Source of the DNA: Caballeronia sordidicola
GTDB lineage: Bacteria > Pseudomonadota > Gammaproteobacteria > Burkholderiales > Burkholderiaceae
Reading direction: 5' to 3'
Assembly: GCF_002220365.1 (NCBI RefSeq)
Contig: NZ_MTHB01000256.1
Span: 124,001-188,000 of the forward strand
DNA: 64,000 nt
Below the pieces are notes generated by a model that worked only from the letters and a program-made list of their open reading frames with translations, did not search any database and was not told the DNA's origin. The position numbers and the translations under genes were made by a program. Position 1 is the first letter of the stretch, and each line of letters opens with the position of its first letter. This document shows, piece after piece, positions 1 to 8,296 of this stretch.

Positions 1-902
1 GGCTTGACGGCACCGATGACGGATACCTTTTCAATTTGCTCAGGACATCGGGCCAGATTGAGGGTGTCACAGTCGTCTGCCACACCGAAAATATAGAAAT
101 AGTGAATCGGTTACGAAAGGCTCTTCAGGAGGAAGGCAACAATGCGCCAACGCTCGCCGACTGGGCTGCGGTAAAACCTCCGTTTACCGAAGCGGAGAGC
201 TGCATTCGGGCGATGTACTTTGCCGAGCAGTTTGGTGCGCGTATTTACATTCCGCATTTGAGCACCCGTATGGCGCTCAACGAAGTCCGTCGCTGGCGCA
301 AGCGCTACCCGAATGTGCATGTTGAGACGTGCCCTCACTATCTAACCCACGATGACAGCTCGGAGTTGGGTGCGCTTGGGCGCGCAAATCCTCCGTTTCG
401 CAGCAAGGACGATGTCGCGGCGATGTGGGAAGGATTGGAAGACGGAACAATCGACGTCGTTGCCTCTGACCATGTTCCTCGAAAGCGTGCAACGAAAGAA
501 CGTCCTTTTTGGCTTGCTTCGCAGGGCTTCCCCGGTACTGCGACCATCTTGCCGGTCCTGCTAAGCGAGGGTTATCACAAAGGCCGAATGAGCCTCGGGC
601 GCATAGCACAAGTTTTAACCGAGGCACCGGCGCGCATCTTCAATATGGCTCCAACGAAGGGATCTTTGGAGATAGGTGCCGACGCGGACGTTACGCTCGT
701 GGATCTCAACCGCTCACGGGTAGTTGTTGCCGCCGAACTCGGATCTTATTCCGACTACAGTTTGTACGACGGGTGGAACCTAAAGGGTTGGCCGGTACGT
801 ACGATTGTACGTGGAGAGACCGTCATGCTAGATGGAAAGATCGTCGGGCAGCCCGGTTATGGGCGATATCTTCCGCGCCATTTCAAGCCAGCGCTGATTT
901 AA
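1..902 (+). CDS. Cyclic amidohydrolase (dihydropyrimidinase/hydantoinase-like), 5' end outside window
   Basis: Open reading continues to the left edge in the same frame, so the first part of the gene is missing and the TTG at 36 is not the real start. What remains is the C-terminal ~300 residues of a metal-dependent cyclic amidohydrolase (dihydropyrimidinase, hydantoinase, allantoinase, dihydroorotase superfamily), which open cyclic amides. Visible metal/active-site blocks in order are VVCHTEN, IYIPHLST, ETCPHYL, NPPFRSK and DVVASDHVP, the last carrying the catalytic Asp-x-His. The N-terminal HxH would lie upstream of the window. It is followed by a permease and an N-carbamoyl-type amidase on the same strand, which suggests a ring-opening step. 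The exact substrate (hydantoin, cyclic imide, ureide) cannot be read from the sequence. Confidence 0.85.
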   Translation, partial: LDGTDDGYLFNLLRTSGQIEGVTVVCHTENIEIVNRLRKALQEEGNNAPTLADWAAVKPPFTEAESCIRAMYFAEQFGARIYIPHLSTRMALNEVRRWRKRYPNVHVETCPHYLTHDDSSELGALGRANPPFRSKDDVAAMWEGLEDGTIDVVASDHVPRKRATKERPFWLASQGFPGTATILPVLLSEGYHKGRMSLGRIAQVLTEAPARIFNMAPTKGSLEIGADADVTLVDLNRSRVVVAAELGSYSDYSLYDGWNLKGWPVRTIVRGETVMLDGKIVGQPGYGRYLPRHFKPALI

Positions 903-940
903 AAAAGTTCGCTTTCCATACGTGTCAACAAGGAATGGCC

Positions 941-2266
941 ATGAGCACGCAACCTGTGTCTGATTTAGCGTCGACTGACCAAGCAGCGGTCGCTTCGCTC
1001 CCAAGTAGGGTGTCGGCCCGCGTGGTAATCGCGGGTGCTGTGGGATCTGTTGTCGAATACTTCGATTTTGGTGTGTATGGATATGTTGCAACGATACTTG
1101 CAACGCAGTTCTTTGCTGCGGGCGATTCAACATCAGCGCTGTTGAGCACGCTCGCCGCCTTTGCTGTCGCGTTCGTCCTTAGGCCGGTCGGCGGGCTGAT
1201 CTTTAGCCATTTCGGCGATAGGTACGGTCGCAAGAACACGCTTGGCGCTACCGTATTGATGATGTCGGCTGCGAGCGGCCTGATCGGTGTCTTACCGACA
1301 TACGCCGCTATCGGGGTGGGCGCTAGCGTTTTGCTCGTCTTGGCTCGCTGCTTGCAGGGCATTGCAGCAGGAGGGGAACTGGGCGGTGCAATTGCGTTTG
1401 TCGCGGAACACTCGCCCGCGGGTAAGCGAGGACTGCTTTGCTCGATGACGCAAACAGGCGCGCTAGCCGGCGTTTTGCTGGCATCGATCTGCGTTGCTTT
1501 GCTGAATCAATTTCTATCTAAGGAAAGCATGACGCAATGGGGATGGCGTGTTCCCTTTTTGGTTGCGATACCGGTAGGGCTCTTCGGCCTCTGGATTCGC
1601 ACTGAGCTCAGCGAAGCGACCAGCTTCAAGATCCTCGAAAAGACGCAGGGTGTAGAGGCGGCCCCATTCGTTGAGCTATTCCGGTCTCATCTTCCCGCAT
1701 TGTTAAAGAGTATCGGCTTGTCAGTACTACTTTTTTCGCTTTACTACATCGCGTATGTCTATGTGAACATTCACCTGCAACGGGTCGTCGGACTGAGCTC
1801 GAAGCTGGCATTTTGGTCTACAACTGTGACCCTGGCGGTCTCGGTGCTGTGTATGCCGTTATTCGGCACACTGTCAGATCGCATCGGTCGAAAACCTGTG
1901 TTCGTCTTTGCAAGCTTAGCGGCAGCTATTGCCGCGGCTCCGTGTTTCATATTGATGAATGACGGTGGCATGACCGCTGTCGCGATGCAGCTCATCCTGG
2001 GCGTTATCGAATCCGCGCTGATGGGCGTGGCATTCTCGACCTTCGCCGAGCTGTTCCCAACCCGTGTTCGATACACAGGAATTGCGCTTGGCTTCAATAT
2101 CGGAGGTGTGGTCGCGGGCGGAAGCGCACCATTTATATGTACATGGCTTGTCGGGGCGTTGGGGTCTTCGATTGCTCCCTCATATTTCTTATGCTTTACA
2201 GCATTGGTTACGCTGTTAAGCGCCCTGACGCTCAAGGAAACTGCGGGATCCGCCTTGACGATTTAA
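941..2266 (+). CDS. MFS transporter, metabolite:H+ symporter (MHS) family
   Basis: A 441-residue, 12-helix secondary transporter. VVEYFDFGVYG in helix 1 and the loop FGDRYGRKN between helices 2 and 3 are typical of the MHS group (ProP, KgtP, shikimate and dicarboxylate symporters). DRIGRKPVF repeats the loop in the second half. ATG at 941 is chosen over ATG at 935 because AAGGA at 929-934 is then correctly spaced. It lies 38 bases after the amidohydrolase and 30 before an amidase gene, so the three probably form one transcript and it likely imports their substrate. The substrate is inferred from context only. Confidence 0.88.
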   Translation: MSTQPVSDLASTDQAAVASLPSRVSARVVIAGAVGSVVEYFDFGVYGYVATILATQFFAAGDSTSALLSTLAAFAVAFVLRPVGGLIFSHFGDRYGRKNTLGATVLMMSAASGLIGVLPTYAAIGVGASVLLVLARCLQGIAAGGELGGAIAFVAEHSPAGKRGLLCSMTQTGALAGVLLASICVALLNQFLSKESMTQWGWRVPFLVAIPVGLFGLWIRTELSEATSFKILEKTQGVEAAPFVELFRSHLPALLKSIGLSVLLFSLYYIAYVYVNIHLQRVVGLSSKLAFWSTTVTLAVSVLCMPLFGTLSDRIGRKPVFVFASLAAAIAAAPCFILMNDGGMTAVAMQLILGVIESALMGVAFSTFAELFPTRVRYTGIALGFNIGGVVAGGSAPFICTWLVGALGSSIAPSYFLCFTALVTLLSALTLKETAGSALTI

Positions 2267-2296
2267 ACGAATTTGAACTTCAGCCAGGAGCTTCGT

Positions 2297-2983
2297 ATGA
2301 AACCGTGGGACAACATCATTTCTGATGATGAACAGAACAAGTACCGCGCGGCGGGGTTCGGTCGACCGTCGGGACTGGGGATTCGTCCGGCTCTGCTTAT
2401 CATTGATGTTCAATATCGGACGGTCGGGACAAAACGCGCGCCATTCTGGGAGTCGATCAAAGAGTTTCCGACAAGCTGCGGCGACGTGGGTTGGGCTGCG
2501 GTCGATAACATTGCCGTGCTCCTGTCGACGTTTCGCGCAAAAAACTGGCCGGTGCTGTATCCGCATGTAGCTCCGAAAAGGTCTACGGAAGGCGGCCGAC
2601 TCGCCGACAAGGTGCCGGCTATTATGAATATTCCCGCGCGAGGCTATGATTTTGTCGAAGAAGTTGCCCCTGTTGATGGTGACATCTTGTTGCCAAAGAA
2701 ACACCCCAGTGCTTTTTTCGGAACGGCGCTCGCGAGCCATCTCATTGATGCTCAGGCTGATACATTGATCGTAACGGGTTGTACCACCAGCGGATGTGTA
2801 CGCGGCAGCGTGGTTGATGCATTCTCGCTTAACTTTAGAGTCTTCGTCCCACAGGATTGCGTCTACGACCGTAGCCAGACGTCACACGCGGTAAACCTGT
2901 TCGACATGTCGGAGAAGTACGCTGATGTTGGTGCGACAGCGGATTTGCTGGCGAAGCTGGCGGAAATACCGGGACGCGCCTAG
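2297..2983 (+). CDS. Isochorismatase-fold amidase, N-carbamoylsarcosine amidohydrolase-like
   Basis: A 228-residue cysteine hydrolase of the isochorismatase fold. The triad is visible: Asp37 in LLIIDVQ, Lys134/135 in LLPKKHPSAFFGT and Cys167 in TTSGCVRGS. The block from the nucleophile through VVDAFSLNFRV to NLFDMSEKYADV is the N-carbamoylsarcosine/N-carbamoyl-amino-acid amidase or maleamate amidohydrolase pattern. The ATG at 2297 is preceded by CAGGAG; an upstream TTG at 2273 has no such site. Placed after a cyclic amidohydrolase, it likely hydrolyses the half-amide or carbamoyl product with release of ammonia. Its last four bases overlap the displaced C-terminal frame of the convergent IclR gene. 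Confidence 0.85.
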   Translation: MKPWDNIISDDEQNKYRAAGFGRPSGLGIRPALLIIDVQYRTVGTKRAPFWESIKEFPTSCGDVGWAAVDNIAVLLSTFRAKNWPVLYPHVAPKRSTEGGRLADKVPAIMNIPARGYDFVEEVAPVDGDILLPKKHPSAFFGTALASHLIDAQADTLIVTGCTTSGCVRGSVVDAFSLNFRVFVPQDCVYDRSQTSHAVNLFDMSEKYADVGATADLLAKLAEIPGRA

Positions 2984-3134
2984 TCGCCTGGCGACTCTTC
3001 AGCATTAGCTATTTCAGCGGAACCGCTTGATCTCGCGTCCTCGTCAGCTATTGCATCAGCTTTGCCGGCGAGCTCCTCAGAAATTTTTATTGACACAGCC
3101 TTCATGTCCGCTAAGAACCTTTCGACGGCCTGGG
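2980..3134 (-). other. Displaced C-terminal coding frame of the IclR gene
   Basis: On the minus strand, reading from the CCC run at 3134-3132 with one base dropped gives about 50 uninterrupted codons that begin QAVERFLADMKAV and end ESPGD with TAG at 2982-2980. This is the natural continuation of the regulator's effector domain. The restored protein would be about 293 residues from the TTG, or 283 from the ATG at 3832. The stop overlaps the stop of the convergent amidase. Confidence 0.75.
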
Positions 3135-3862
3135 CGCGATGTCATTGCGGTTGCAAAATAGCTTAGCGTCATTTCAGCGATGTTGATGCCGCCATCAAAA
3201 ATGGGTACCGATATTGACGAGGTCTTGCCTGGGTTGGCGGTCCTGACTGTCCGATCGAACAACGCAAATCCGTCATCGCGAATGCGCTCAACTAACTTGC
3301 CTGAGCGAAACAGGTCCAGGGTGACGCTAACTGCACCGAGGCGCTCCAATACCGACAACAACTGCTCTCGTGTTTGCGTATTCGAGAACGCGATATGCGC
3401 ATGACCCGACGCACATTCGAGCACCGGGAAAGTGTATCCCGGATAATAGTTATTAAAGGCGAGGGGAGATTGGCCATAGGTGCTTTCTCGCAGCATCATT
3501 GACGTGCCAACTGCGGTCGAAATTGTCATCGGCCACCCGTGTTTTCGGGTGAGTTCGACCAGGTGCAGGCGACTGGTGGAGACAAGCGCACCGTGATCAC
3601 GATAGCCCAAGGAAAGGGTCTGTGTGAGGCTGGTCGCCCGATAACTTTTACGCGCCTGTTCGCGCTCCACTAGCTGCTCGAAGACTAGCGTTTGTACAAT
3701 GCGAGAAGCCGTAGGATAGGGAAGCCCCAAATCACGCGCAATCGCCATGATCGAGCACGAGCCTGCGCGATTGATATGTTGCAGGACTGCGATCGTTCTA
3801 CTTACAGCTCGTATTGGGACGCCTTTTTCCATACGCTTTTTATTTCGGTCAGTGTTCGGCAA
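3077..3862 (-). CDS. IclR-family transcriptional regulator with frameshifted C-terminus
   Basis: Winged-helix N-terminus (IRAVSRTIAVLQHIN, then LGLPYPTASRIVQTL as recognition helix) followed by the IclR effector domain up to NIAEMTLSYFATAMT. The last 14 residues of this frame do not look like the family. The expected tail (AVERFLADMKAVSIKISEEL) is present in another frame just downstream and runs 50 codons to a stop at 2980. One extra base in the CCC run at 3132-3134 explains it. The start is uncertain: TTG at 3862 or, more like the family, ATG at 3832; neither has a clear ribosome site. It lies between the amidase operon and the tct operon and is the likely regulator of both. Confidence 0.85.
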   Translation of the reverse strand: MPNTDRNKKRMEKGVPIRAVSRTIAVLQHINRAGSCSIMAIARDLGLPYPTASRIVQTLVFEQLVEREQARKSYRATSLTQTLSLGYRDHGALVSTSRLHLVELTRKHGWPMTISTAVGTSMMLRESTYGQSPLAFNNYYPGYTFPVLECASGHAHIAFSNTQTREQLLSVLERLGAVSVTLDLFRSGKLVERIRDDGFALFDRTVRTANPGKTSSISVPIFDGGINIAEMTLSYFATAMTSRPGRRKVLSGHEGCVNKNF

Positions 3863-3917
3863 TCATAGGAGGGTACGCCCGCAACGACAACAAGACAAAT
3901 TCGAACATTGTCACGGG

Positions 3918-4796
3918 CTACATCTCCCGGTCCAGGAACGAACAAAACATTTCGACCGTTGCCTCCAATGCTTCAGGGGTGCTTGTGCCTGGAGTGACCA
4001 ACGATTCAGCTTGAGGAACTAGCGCGCGTACGGCGTCAAAATATTCGAGGAACATGTCGGTCCTTGCACATGCCACGAGCATGGGTACCGTGATCGTCGA
4101 GAGGATGGGTTCCTTCTCGTAGGCAATCGCAGCTTGGTAGGCGATGTGGTACGTGCGCGCGGCCTTCAGAACTTCAACGACTTTGTCATGCAGTTCTTCA
4201 GCATTTGGCAAGCCAACTTTTCTTGCGTGCTCCGCGGATCGTTTGTACCAAGGCCAGAATAGGTAGACGTCACGTACAAAAGTCCATATCCATTGGAATT
4301 GAGATCCATTCAAGTCGATTTTAACGCCGGGGGCATAGTTTTCAAGCATATCCGCTCGCTCGTCTCTCGTGTAAAGCGAGATGCCATCCAACAAGAGACT
4401 GCGAACGCGATCCGGGTACTGATGAGCAATTGCACACGCGATATTCGCTCCAGTATGGCTCCCATAGAGATCGAATTCCACGATCCCAAGTGCCTCCAGG
4501 GCACGGACATGAGCGTCGGCGAAGTAATCAATCGTCAGGCGCTGACCGGGGAGCAATCCTCCAGTATCCGGGCCGATGGAGTCACCATTGCCCAGCGTAT
4601 CGAGTGCGATCACCCGCCGGGTGCGACCGAACAACCCGATATAAGGCTCAAGCATCTTTGCCGATCCAGGTGACGCGTGCAGCATCACTAGCGGCGGGAG
4701 ACCGCTCTCCTTATTCGCCTCACGATAATGCACTTGCCCTTCTTCAATCTCACAAAAACCACGGCGTATTTTGGCCACTGGAAACGTAAGTGTCAT
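3918..4796 (-). CDS. Alpha/beta-hydrolase-fold protein with altered nucleophile elbow
   Basis: A 292-residue protein with alpha/beta-hydrolase landmarks: the oxyanion-side block VMLHASPGSAKM, LDTLGNGDS after strand 4, and an elbow at LYGSHTGANIA. In the usual Gly-x-Nuc-x-Gly pattern the nucleophile position here holds His, not Ser, Cys or Asp. No obvious C-terminal catalytic His is seen after TPGTSTPEA. Ser one position earlier might substitute, but the geometry would be unusual. It is 19 bases upstream of nothing on its own strand and lies just downstream of tctA, so it probably ends the tctCBA transcript. Function is unknown; a hydrolase or C-C lyase role in the island is possible. Confidence 0.8.
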   Translation of the reverse strand: MTLTFPVAKIRRGFCEIEEGQVHYREANKESGLPPLVMLHASPGSAKMLEPYIGLFGRTRRVIALDTLGNGDSIGPDTGGLLPGQRLTIDYFADAHVRALEALGIVEFDLYGSHTGANIACAIAHQYPDRVRSLLLDGISLYTRDERADMLENYAPGVKIDLNGSQFQWIWTFVRDVYLFWPWYKRSAEHARKVGLPNAEELHDKVVEVLKAARTYHIAYQAAIAYEKEPILSTITVPMLVACARTDMFLEYFDAVRALVPQAESLVTPGTSTPEALEATVEMFCSFLDREM

Positions 4797-4815
4797 ATGA
4801 TTTTAAGTAGGTCGT

Positions 4816-6354
4816 TCATCCAGGCAGGTGCTCTTTATTTGCCTTACGACGGCATAGGCGGATCGAGCGACCTCTTTGAATCGCAAAATAGATCTGAAGC
4901 AACAGCACGGTCGCAGTGATTCCCATGAACACCGCGCTGATTGGCTTCTCCACAAAAACGCTGATTTCTCCGTTAGAGAGCAGGACGGCGCGCCGGAAGT
5001 TTTCCTCAACCATCGGTCCAAGGACATAGCCCAAAAGGATGGGTGACACCGGGAATTTCAACGAAACGAATACAACTCCGATGAGCCCGAAAAACAGCAC
5101 CTCGCCGACTTCGAAGAGGCTGTTGTTTGTGCTGTAGACGCCCACGGCAATGAAGAACAAGGCTGACGGAAGCAAGAAGCGATACGGTACGCGTAGTAGC
5201 TTTACCCAAAGGCCGATGAGTGGCACGTTCAAGATGACGAGCAAGATGTTACCGATCCAGAAACTTGCAATAAGGCCCCAAAACAGGTCCGCATGCTGGG
5301 TGACGAGTTCCGGGCCAGGTGTTATGCCGTGGATGAGCAGGGCCCCAAGAATCAATGCCATGACTGCGTCGCCCGGGATACCGAGACTCATCGTTGGAAT
5401 GAAGTCGACCTGTGTTTTCGAATGTGACGCGGCTTCCGGGCTTGCAACGCCAGCAATCGCGCCTTTTCCAAAACTCTCTGGGTTTTTCGATATCTTTCGT
5501 TCAAGTGCGTATGCGAGGAAGGTGGTAATGGTCGGACCTGTGCCGGGCATCGCGCCAAAGAGGGTGCCGACCAGGGTACCTCGCACCATCGGCCAAAATG
5601 CTTCTTTCATCTCGCCTCGACTAGGGCGCATGTCGCGCCACTTTAATGTCGGACCCGCGATGACAGCGTCCATGCGGTTGATGTTGATCAAAAATTCGGT
5701 GACACCGAACAGGCCCAAGGCGAGCGCAACTAATTCGAGCTTGTCGGTGAGCTCTGGAAATCCGAATGTGAAGCGCGCCACGCCGCTGTTGACATCTGTG
5801 CCGACAGCACCGGCAAGCAGACCGAACAAGGTCATGGATATGCCTTTCAACGCGGACCCTCGTGAAAGGGTGCCGCCGCATACCAGCCCAAGCAGCATGA
5901 TTGAGAAGATTTCCGTGGGGCCAAACTTGAACGCAACCTTAAGCAAGAGAGGTGATGCAAACACCATCACCAAAATACCAAATGACGCAGCAAAGAATGA
6001 CGAAATCATCGTTATTCCGAGCGCTGTCCCGCCCCGCCCCTGTTTGGTTAGTGGATAACCGTCCAGGCAGGTAACCGCATGGGGTGGATGACACGGTAAA
6101 TTGAGCAGAATTGCGCCGATCGCCCCCCCATACTGTGACCCATAAAAGATGCCGGCAAGCATGAGCACGGCAGGTACGACGTGCAAGCCGTAAGTGAGGG
6201 GCAAGAGCATGGAAATCGCGGAAAGGGCGCCCATGCCGGGCAGTACGCCGATCAAATTACCTATCAGGACACCAATGAACGACCACATGAGGTTGTGCGG
6301 TTCACCGGCGACGGCGAAGCCATGCCAGAGATCAACAAGGGCTTGCTCGATCAT
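4816..6354 (-). CDS. tctA: Tripartite tricarboxylate transporter, large membrane subunit TctA
   Basis: A 512-residue membrane protein of the TctA family, which forms the conducting subunit of TTT carriers with TctB and a periplasmic TctC. Two family signatures are visible: GVLPGMGALSAISMLLPLTYG near the N-terminus and GAMPGTGPTITTFLAYALE in the second half, with FYGSQYGGAIGAILLNLPCHPP between. ATG at 6354 overlaps the tctB stop as ATGA, implying coupled translation; the longer open frame upstream is antisense-free but inside tctB and was discarded. It carries dicarboxylates, tricarboxylates or aromatic acids in known systems; the substrate here is not determined. Confidence 0.93.
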   Translation of the reverse strand: MIEQALVDLWHGFAVAGEPHNLMWSFIGVLIGNLIGVLPGMGALSAISMLLPLTYGLHVVPAVLMLAGIFYGSQYGGAIGAILLNLPCHPPHAVTCLDGYPLTKQGRGGTALGITMISSFFAASFGILVMVFASPLLLKVAFKFGPTEIFSIMLLGLVCGGTLSRGSALKGISMTLFGLLAGAVGTDVNSGVARFTFGFPELTDKLELVALALGLFGVTEFLININRMDAVIAGPTLKWRDMRPSRGEMKEAFWPMVRGTLVGTLFGAMPGTGPTITTFLAYALERKISKNPESFGKGAIAGVASPEAASHSKTQVDFIPTMSLGIPGDAVMALILGALLIHGITPGPELVTQHADLFWGLIASFWIGNILLVILNVPLIGLWVKLLRVPYRFLLPSALFFIAVGVYSTNNSLFEVGEVLFFGLIGVVFVSLKFPVSPILLGYVLGPMVEENFRRAVLLSNGEISVFVEKPISAVFMGITATVLLLQIYFAIQRGRSIRLCRRKANKEHLPG

Positions 6355-6860
6355 CGAATGCTCCATTGGAACAGGGGTAGCTGTACCCGCAAAAGCAGTG
6401 AGAAAACGACAAAACAAACACAACACATAAGCGCTGCCAGAATTAAAGCCGATTTCCAGGTGTTTTCACGATCGCCCAAGGCCGATAGGAACACGATCGC
6501 GAAGGTGGCGGGCAGGAGTCCGCCGAAATGTCCGAGAACGACAAAAGCGACGATGCTCAAGCAGATGCAGATCAAACCCCGCCACTCGAAGACAAATGAC
6601 TTCTCCGCTATCAAGTCCTTCGCGGGATGTCTTGCCCCGAGGGCGATTGTGATCCCCGTGATTGCCATCAAGGCGCCGATCGCAAACGGAAAATAGCCTG
6701 GCCCCATATCATCAAGCGTCCCGATTTGGTACGTTTGCGCTTGCATCATCGTTGCTCCACCAATGACTATCATCAGTATGCCTGCGTAATAGTCTTGAGG
6801 AATTTTCCTAAATACGATCATGATCGTCTGACTCGTCGGAATCGTCACGCTCTGTAACAC
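6351..6860 (-). CDS. tctB: Tripartite tricarboxylate transporter, small membrane subunit TctB
   Basis: A 169-residue protein with four hydrophobic helices in the TctB arrangement, starting DYYAGILMIVIGG and including LDDMGPGYFPFAIGALM, the conserved Gly-Pro-Gly-Tyr-Phe-Pro block of the family. Start is GTG at 6860 or ATG at 6821; the latter gives a 156-residue protein closer to the usual N-terminus. It lies 42 bases downstream of tctC and overlaps tctA by four bases. Confidence 0.88.
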   Translation of the reverse strand: MLQSVTIPTSQTIMIVFRKIPQDYYAGILMIVIGGATMMQAQTYQIGTLDDMGPGYFPFAIGALMAITGITIALGARHPAKDLIAEKSFVFEWRGLICICLSIVAFVVLGHFGGLLPATFAIVFLSALGDRENTWKSALILAALMCCVCFVVFSLLLRVQLPLFQWSIR

Positions 6861-6902
6861 TGAGCATTTAAAGAAGCGGCTTAGACTATCCGCATTGCGA
6901 TA

Positions 6903-7898
6903 TCAATTTGATTGAATGCCAGACGCTTTGATGACTTCGCCCCATTTCATATAGTCTTTTTGAATCTGAGCGGCAAACTGTGATGGCGATGAACCGACCG
7001 GTTCCAGGCCGTTGTCGTGCAGGCGTTTGACGATTTTTGGGTCTTTAAGAACATCTGATACTACCTTGTAGAGCTTGTCGATAATGGGTTGCGGTGTGCC
7101 CGCCGGCGCCGCTAGTCCATACCATGAGTTCACCTCGAACCCGGGAAGCGTCTCGGCTACCGTCGGTAGATCGGGAAGCAATGTTGATCGCTTCAGCGTA
7201 CTTACCGCGATGCCGCGCAATTGGCCGGACTTTATGTATGGTGCCGCACCGGCAATGTTGATGAACGCCATGGAAATCTGACCACCAAGCAGGTCAGTCA
7301 AGATCGGCGCGTTTCCTTTGTACGGAACGTGAACCATCTTTGTGTCGCTCATTTTTGCGAGTAACTCGCCAGCAAGGTGTGTCGTGCTGCCAACGCCGAT
7401 CGACCCATATTTCAATTGATTGGGATGCGCCTTGGCGTAGGCGACCAATTCAGAAACCGACTTTACCGGGATGTCATTGCGGATCACGAGGACCGTGGGT
7501 CCTGAAACGAGCTGCGTAATGGGTGAAAATGATTTTGTTGGGTCGTAGCTGAGCTTCATGATCCACGGGCTGATTGCGACCGGCCCGACCTGGTTGAAGT
7601 ACAGCTGGTATCCGTTGGGTGGAGCGTTTGCCACCAGCGCGGCCCCGATAGTTCCGTTCGCGCCCGGCCGATTGTCGATCACGATTGACTGTCCAAGCTT
7701 GTCGGAAACCTCTTGCATGATGGGCCTCACGATGATGTCGCCGGCGCCGCCTGGTGCCCATGGGTTAACTACGTGGATTGTTGTGTCTGGGTAGCTGTCC
7801 GCAGCAGAAACCGGCTGGACTGATGTAACCAGAGCGAGGAACGCCAGGGCTCTGAAAATTTGGCTCGCAGTTCCCGACTTGTTCAATTTCATCAACAT
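6903..7898 (-). CDS. tctC: Tripartite tricarboxylate transporter periplasmic receptor TctC (Bug family)
   Basis: A 331-residue exported binding protein. A signal peptide of about 32 residues ends QPVSAA. The mature part begins with the Bug landmark IHVVNPWAPGGAGDIIVRP and continues with IDNRPGANGTIGA, YGSIGVGSTTHLAGELL, VHVPYKGNAPILTDLLGGQ and PAGTPQPIIDKL. These proteins deliver carboxylates or related solutes to TctAB. GGAGAG sits seven bases before the ATG. First gene of tctCBA, reading away from the divergent acyl-CoA ligase. Confidence 0.93.
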   Translation of the reverse strand: MLMKLNKSGTASQIFRALAFLALVTSVQPVSAADSYPDTTIHVVNPWAPGGAGDIIVRPIMQEVSDKLGQSIVIDNRPGANGTIGAALVANAPPNGYQLYFNQVGPVAISPWIMKLSYDPTKSFSPITQLVSGPTVLVIRNDIPVKSVSELVAYAKAHPNQLKYGSIGVGSTTHLAGELLAKMSDTKMVHVPYKGNAPILTDLLGGQISMAFINIAGAAPYIKSGQLRGIAVSTLKRSTLLPDLPTVAETLPGFEVNSWYGLAAPAGTPQPIIDKLYKVVSDVLKDPKIVKRLHDNGLEPVGSSPSQFAAQIQKDYMKWGEVIKASGIQSN

Positions 7899-8296
7899 AT
7901 TGCTCTCCAGCGATGGTCGCTTGCTTTAGCGGGATAGATGCAGACGCTTGTACAACCCAGCACGTAGTGCGTCGACAAGAGCCGTGCGCTGTCTGGACGT
8001 TCGGACGGCACTGGCTGGTCCGGCTCACTTCAATCGCTCGCTGTTCGTCTCAGTTCGCTACCTATTCGAGCGCAGCCGGAAAAACAAACCAAACCGATTA
8101 AATAAAGTTCTACCAGTCGGAATTTTTGGATCCAGGGATGCGGATGGACTGTGCCACCGGCACGAACGCAGGACCAATAAGATCGTCTATCGATACTGTT
8201 CTACCTGGCGGTTACGCGTTTTTTGGCGATTGACCGATGACCGATCGGGAAAGCACGATGGTCTGTGATCAACATCCCTCTCTGGCAGGCTACAGA
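7899..8296. promoter_or_regulatory. Divergent intergenic region between tctC and the acyl-CoA ligase
   Basis: About 400 bases without a supported gene. The centre around 8086-8135 is AT-rich compared with its surroundings and is the likely place for two back-to-back promoters. No clean IclR-type palindrome could be recognised by eye. Open frames here are short and lack family features. Confidence 0.45.

Noticed and set aside
1..4796. Nicotinate (nicD/nicF) degradation cluster
   Set aside because: An amidase and a hydrolase-fold gene fit superficially, but hydroxylase and dioxygenase genes are absent and the hydrolase lacks the catalytic Ser.
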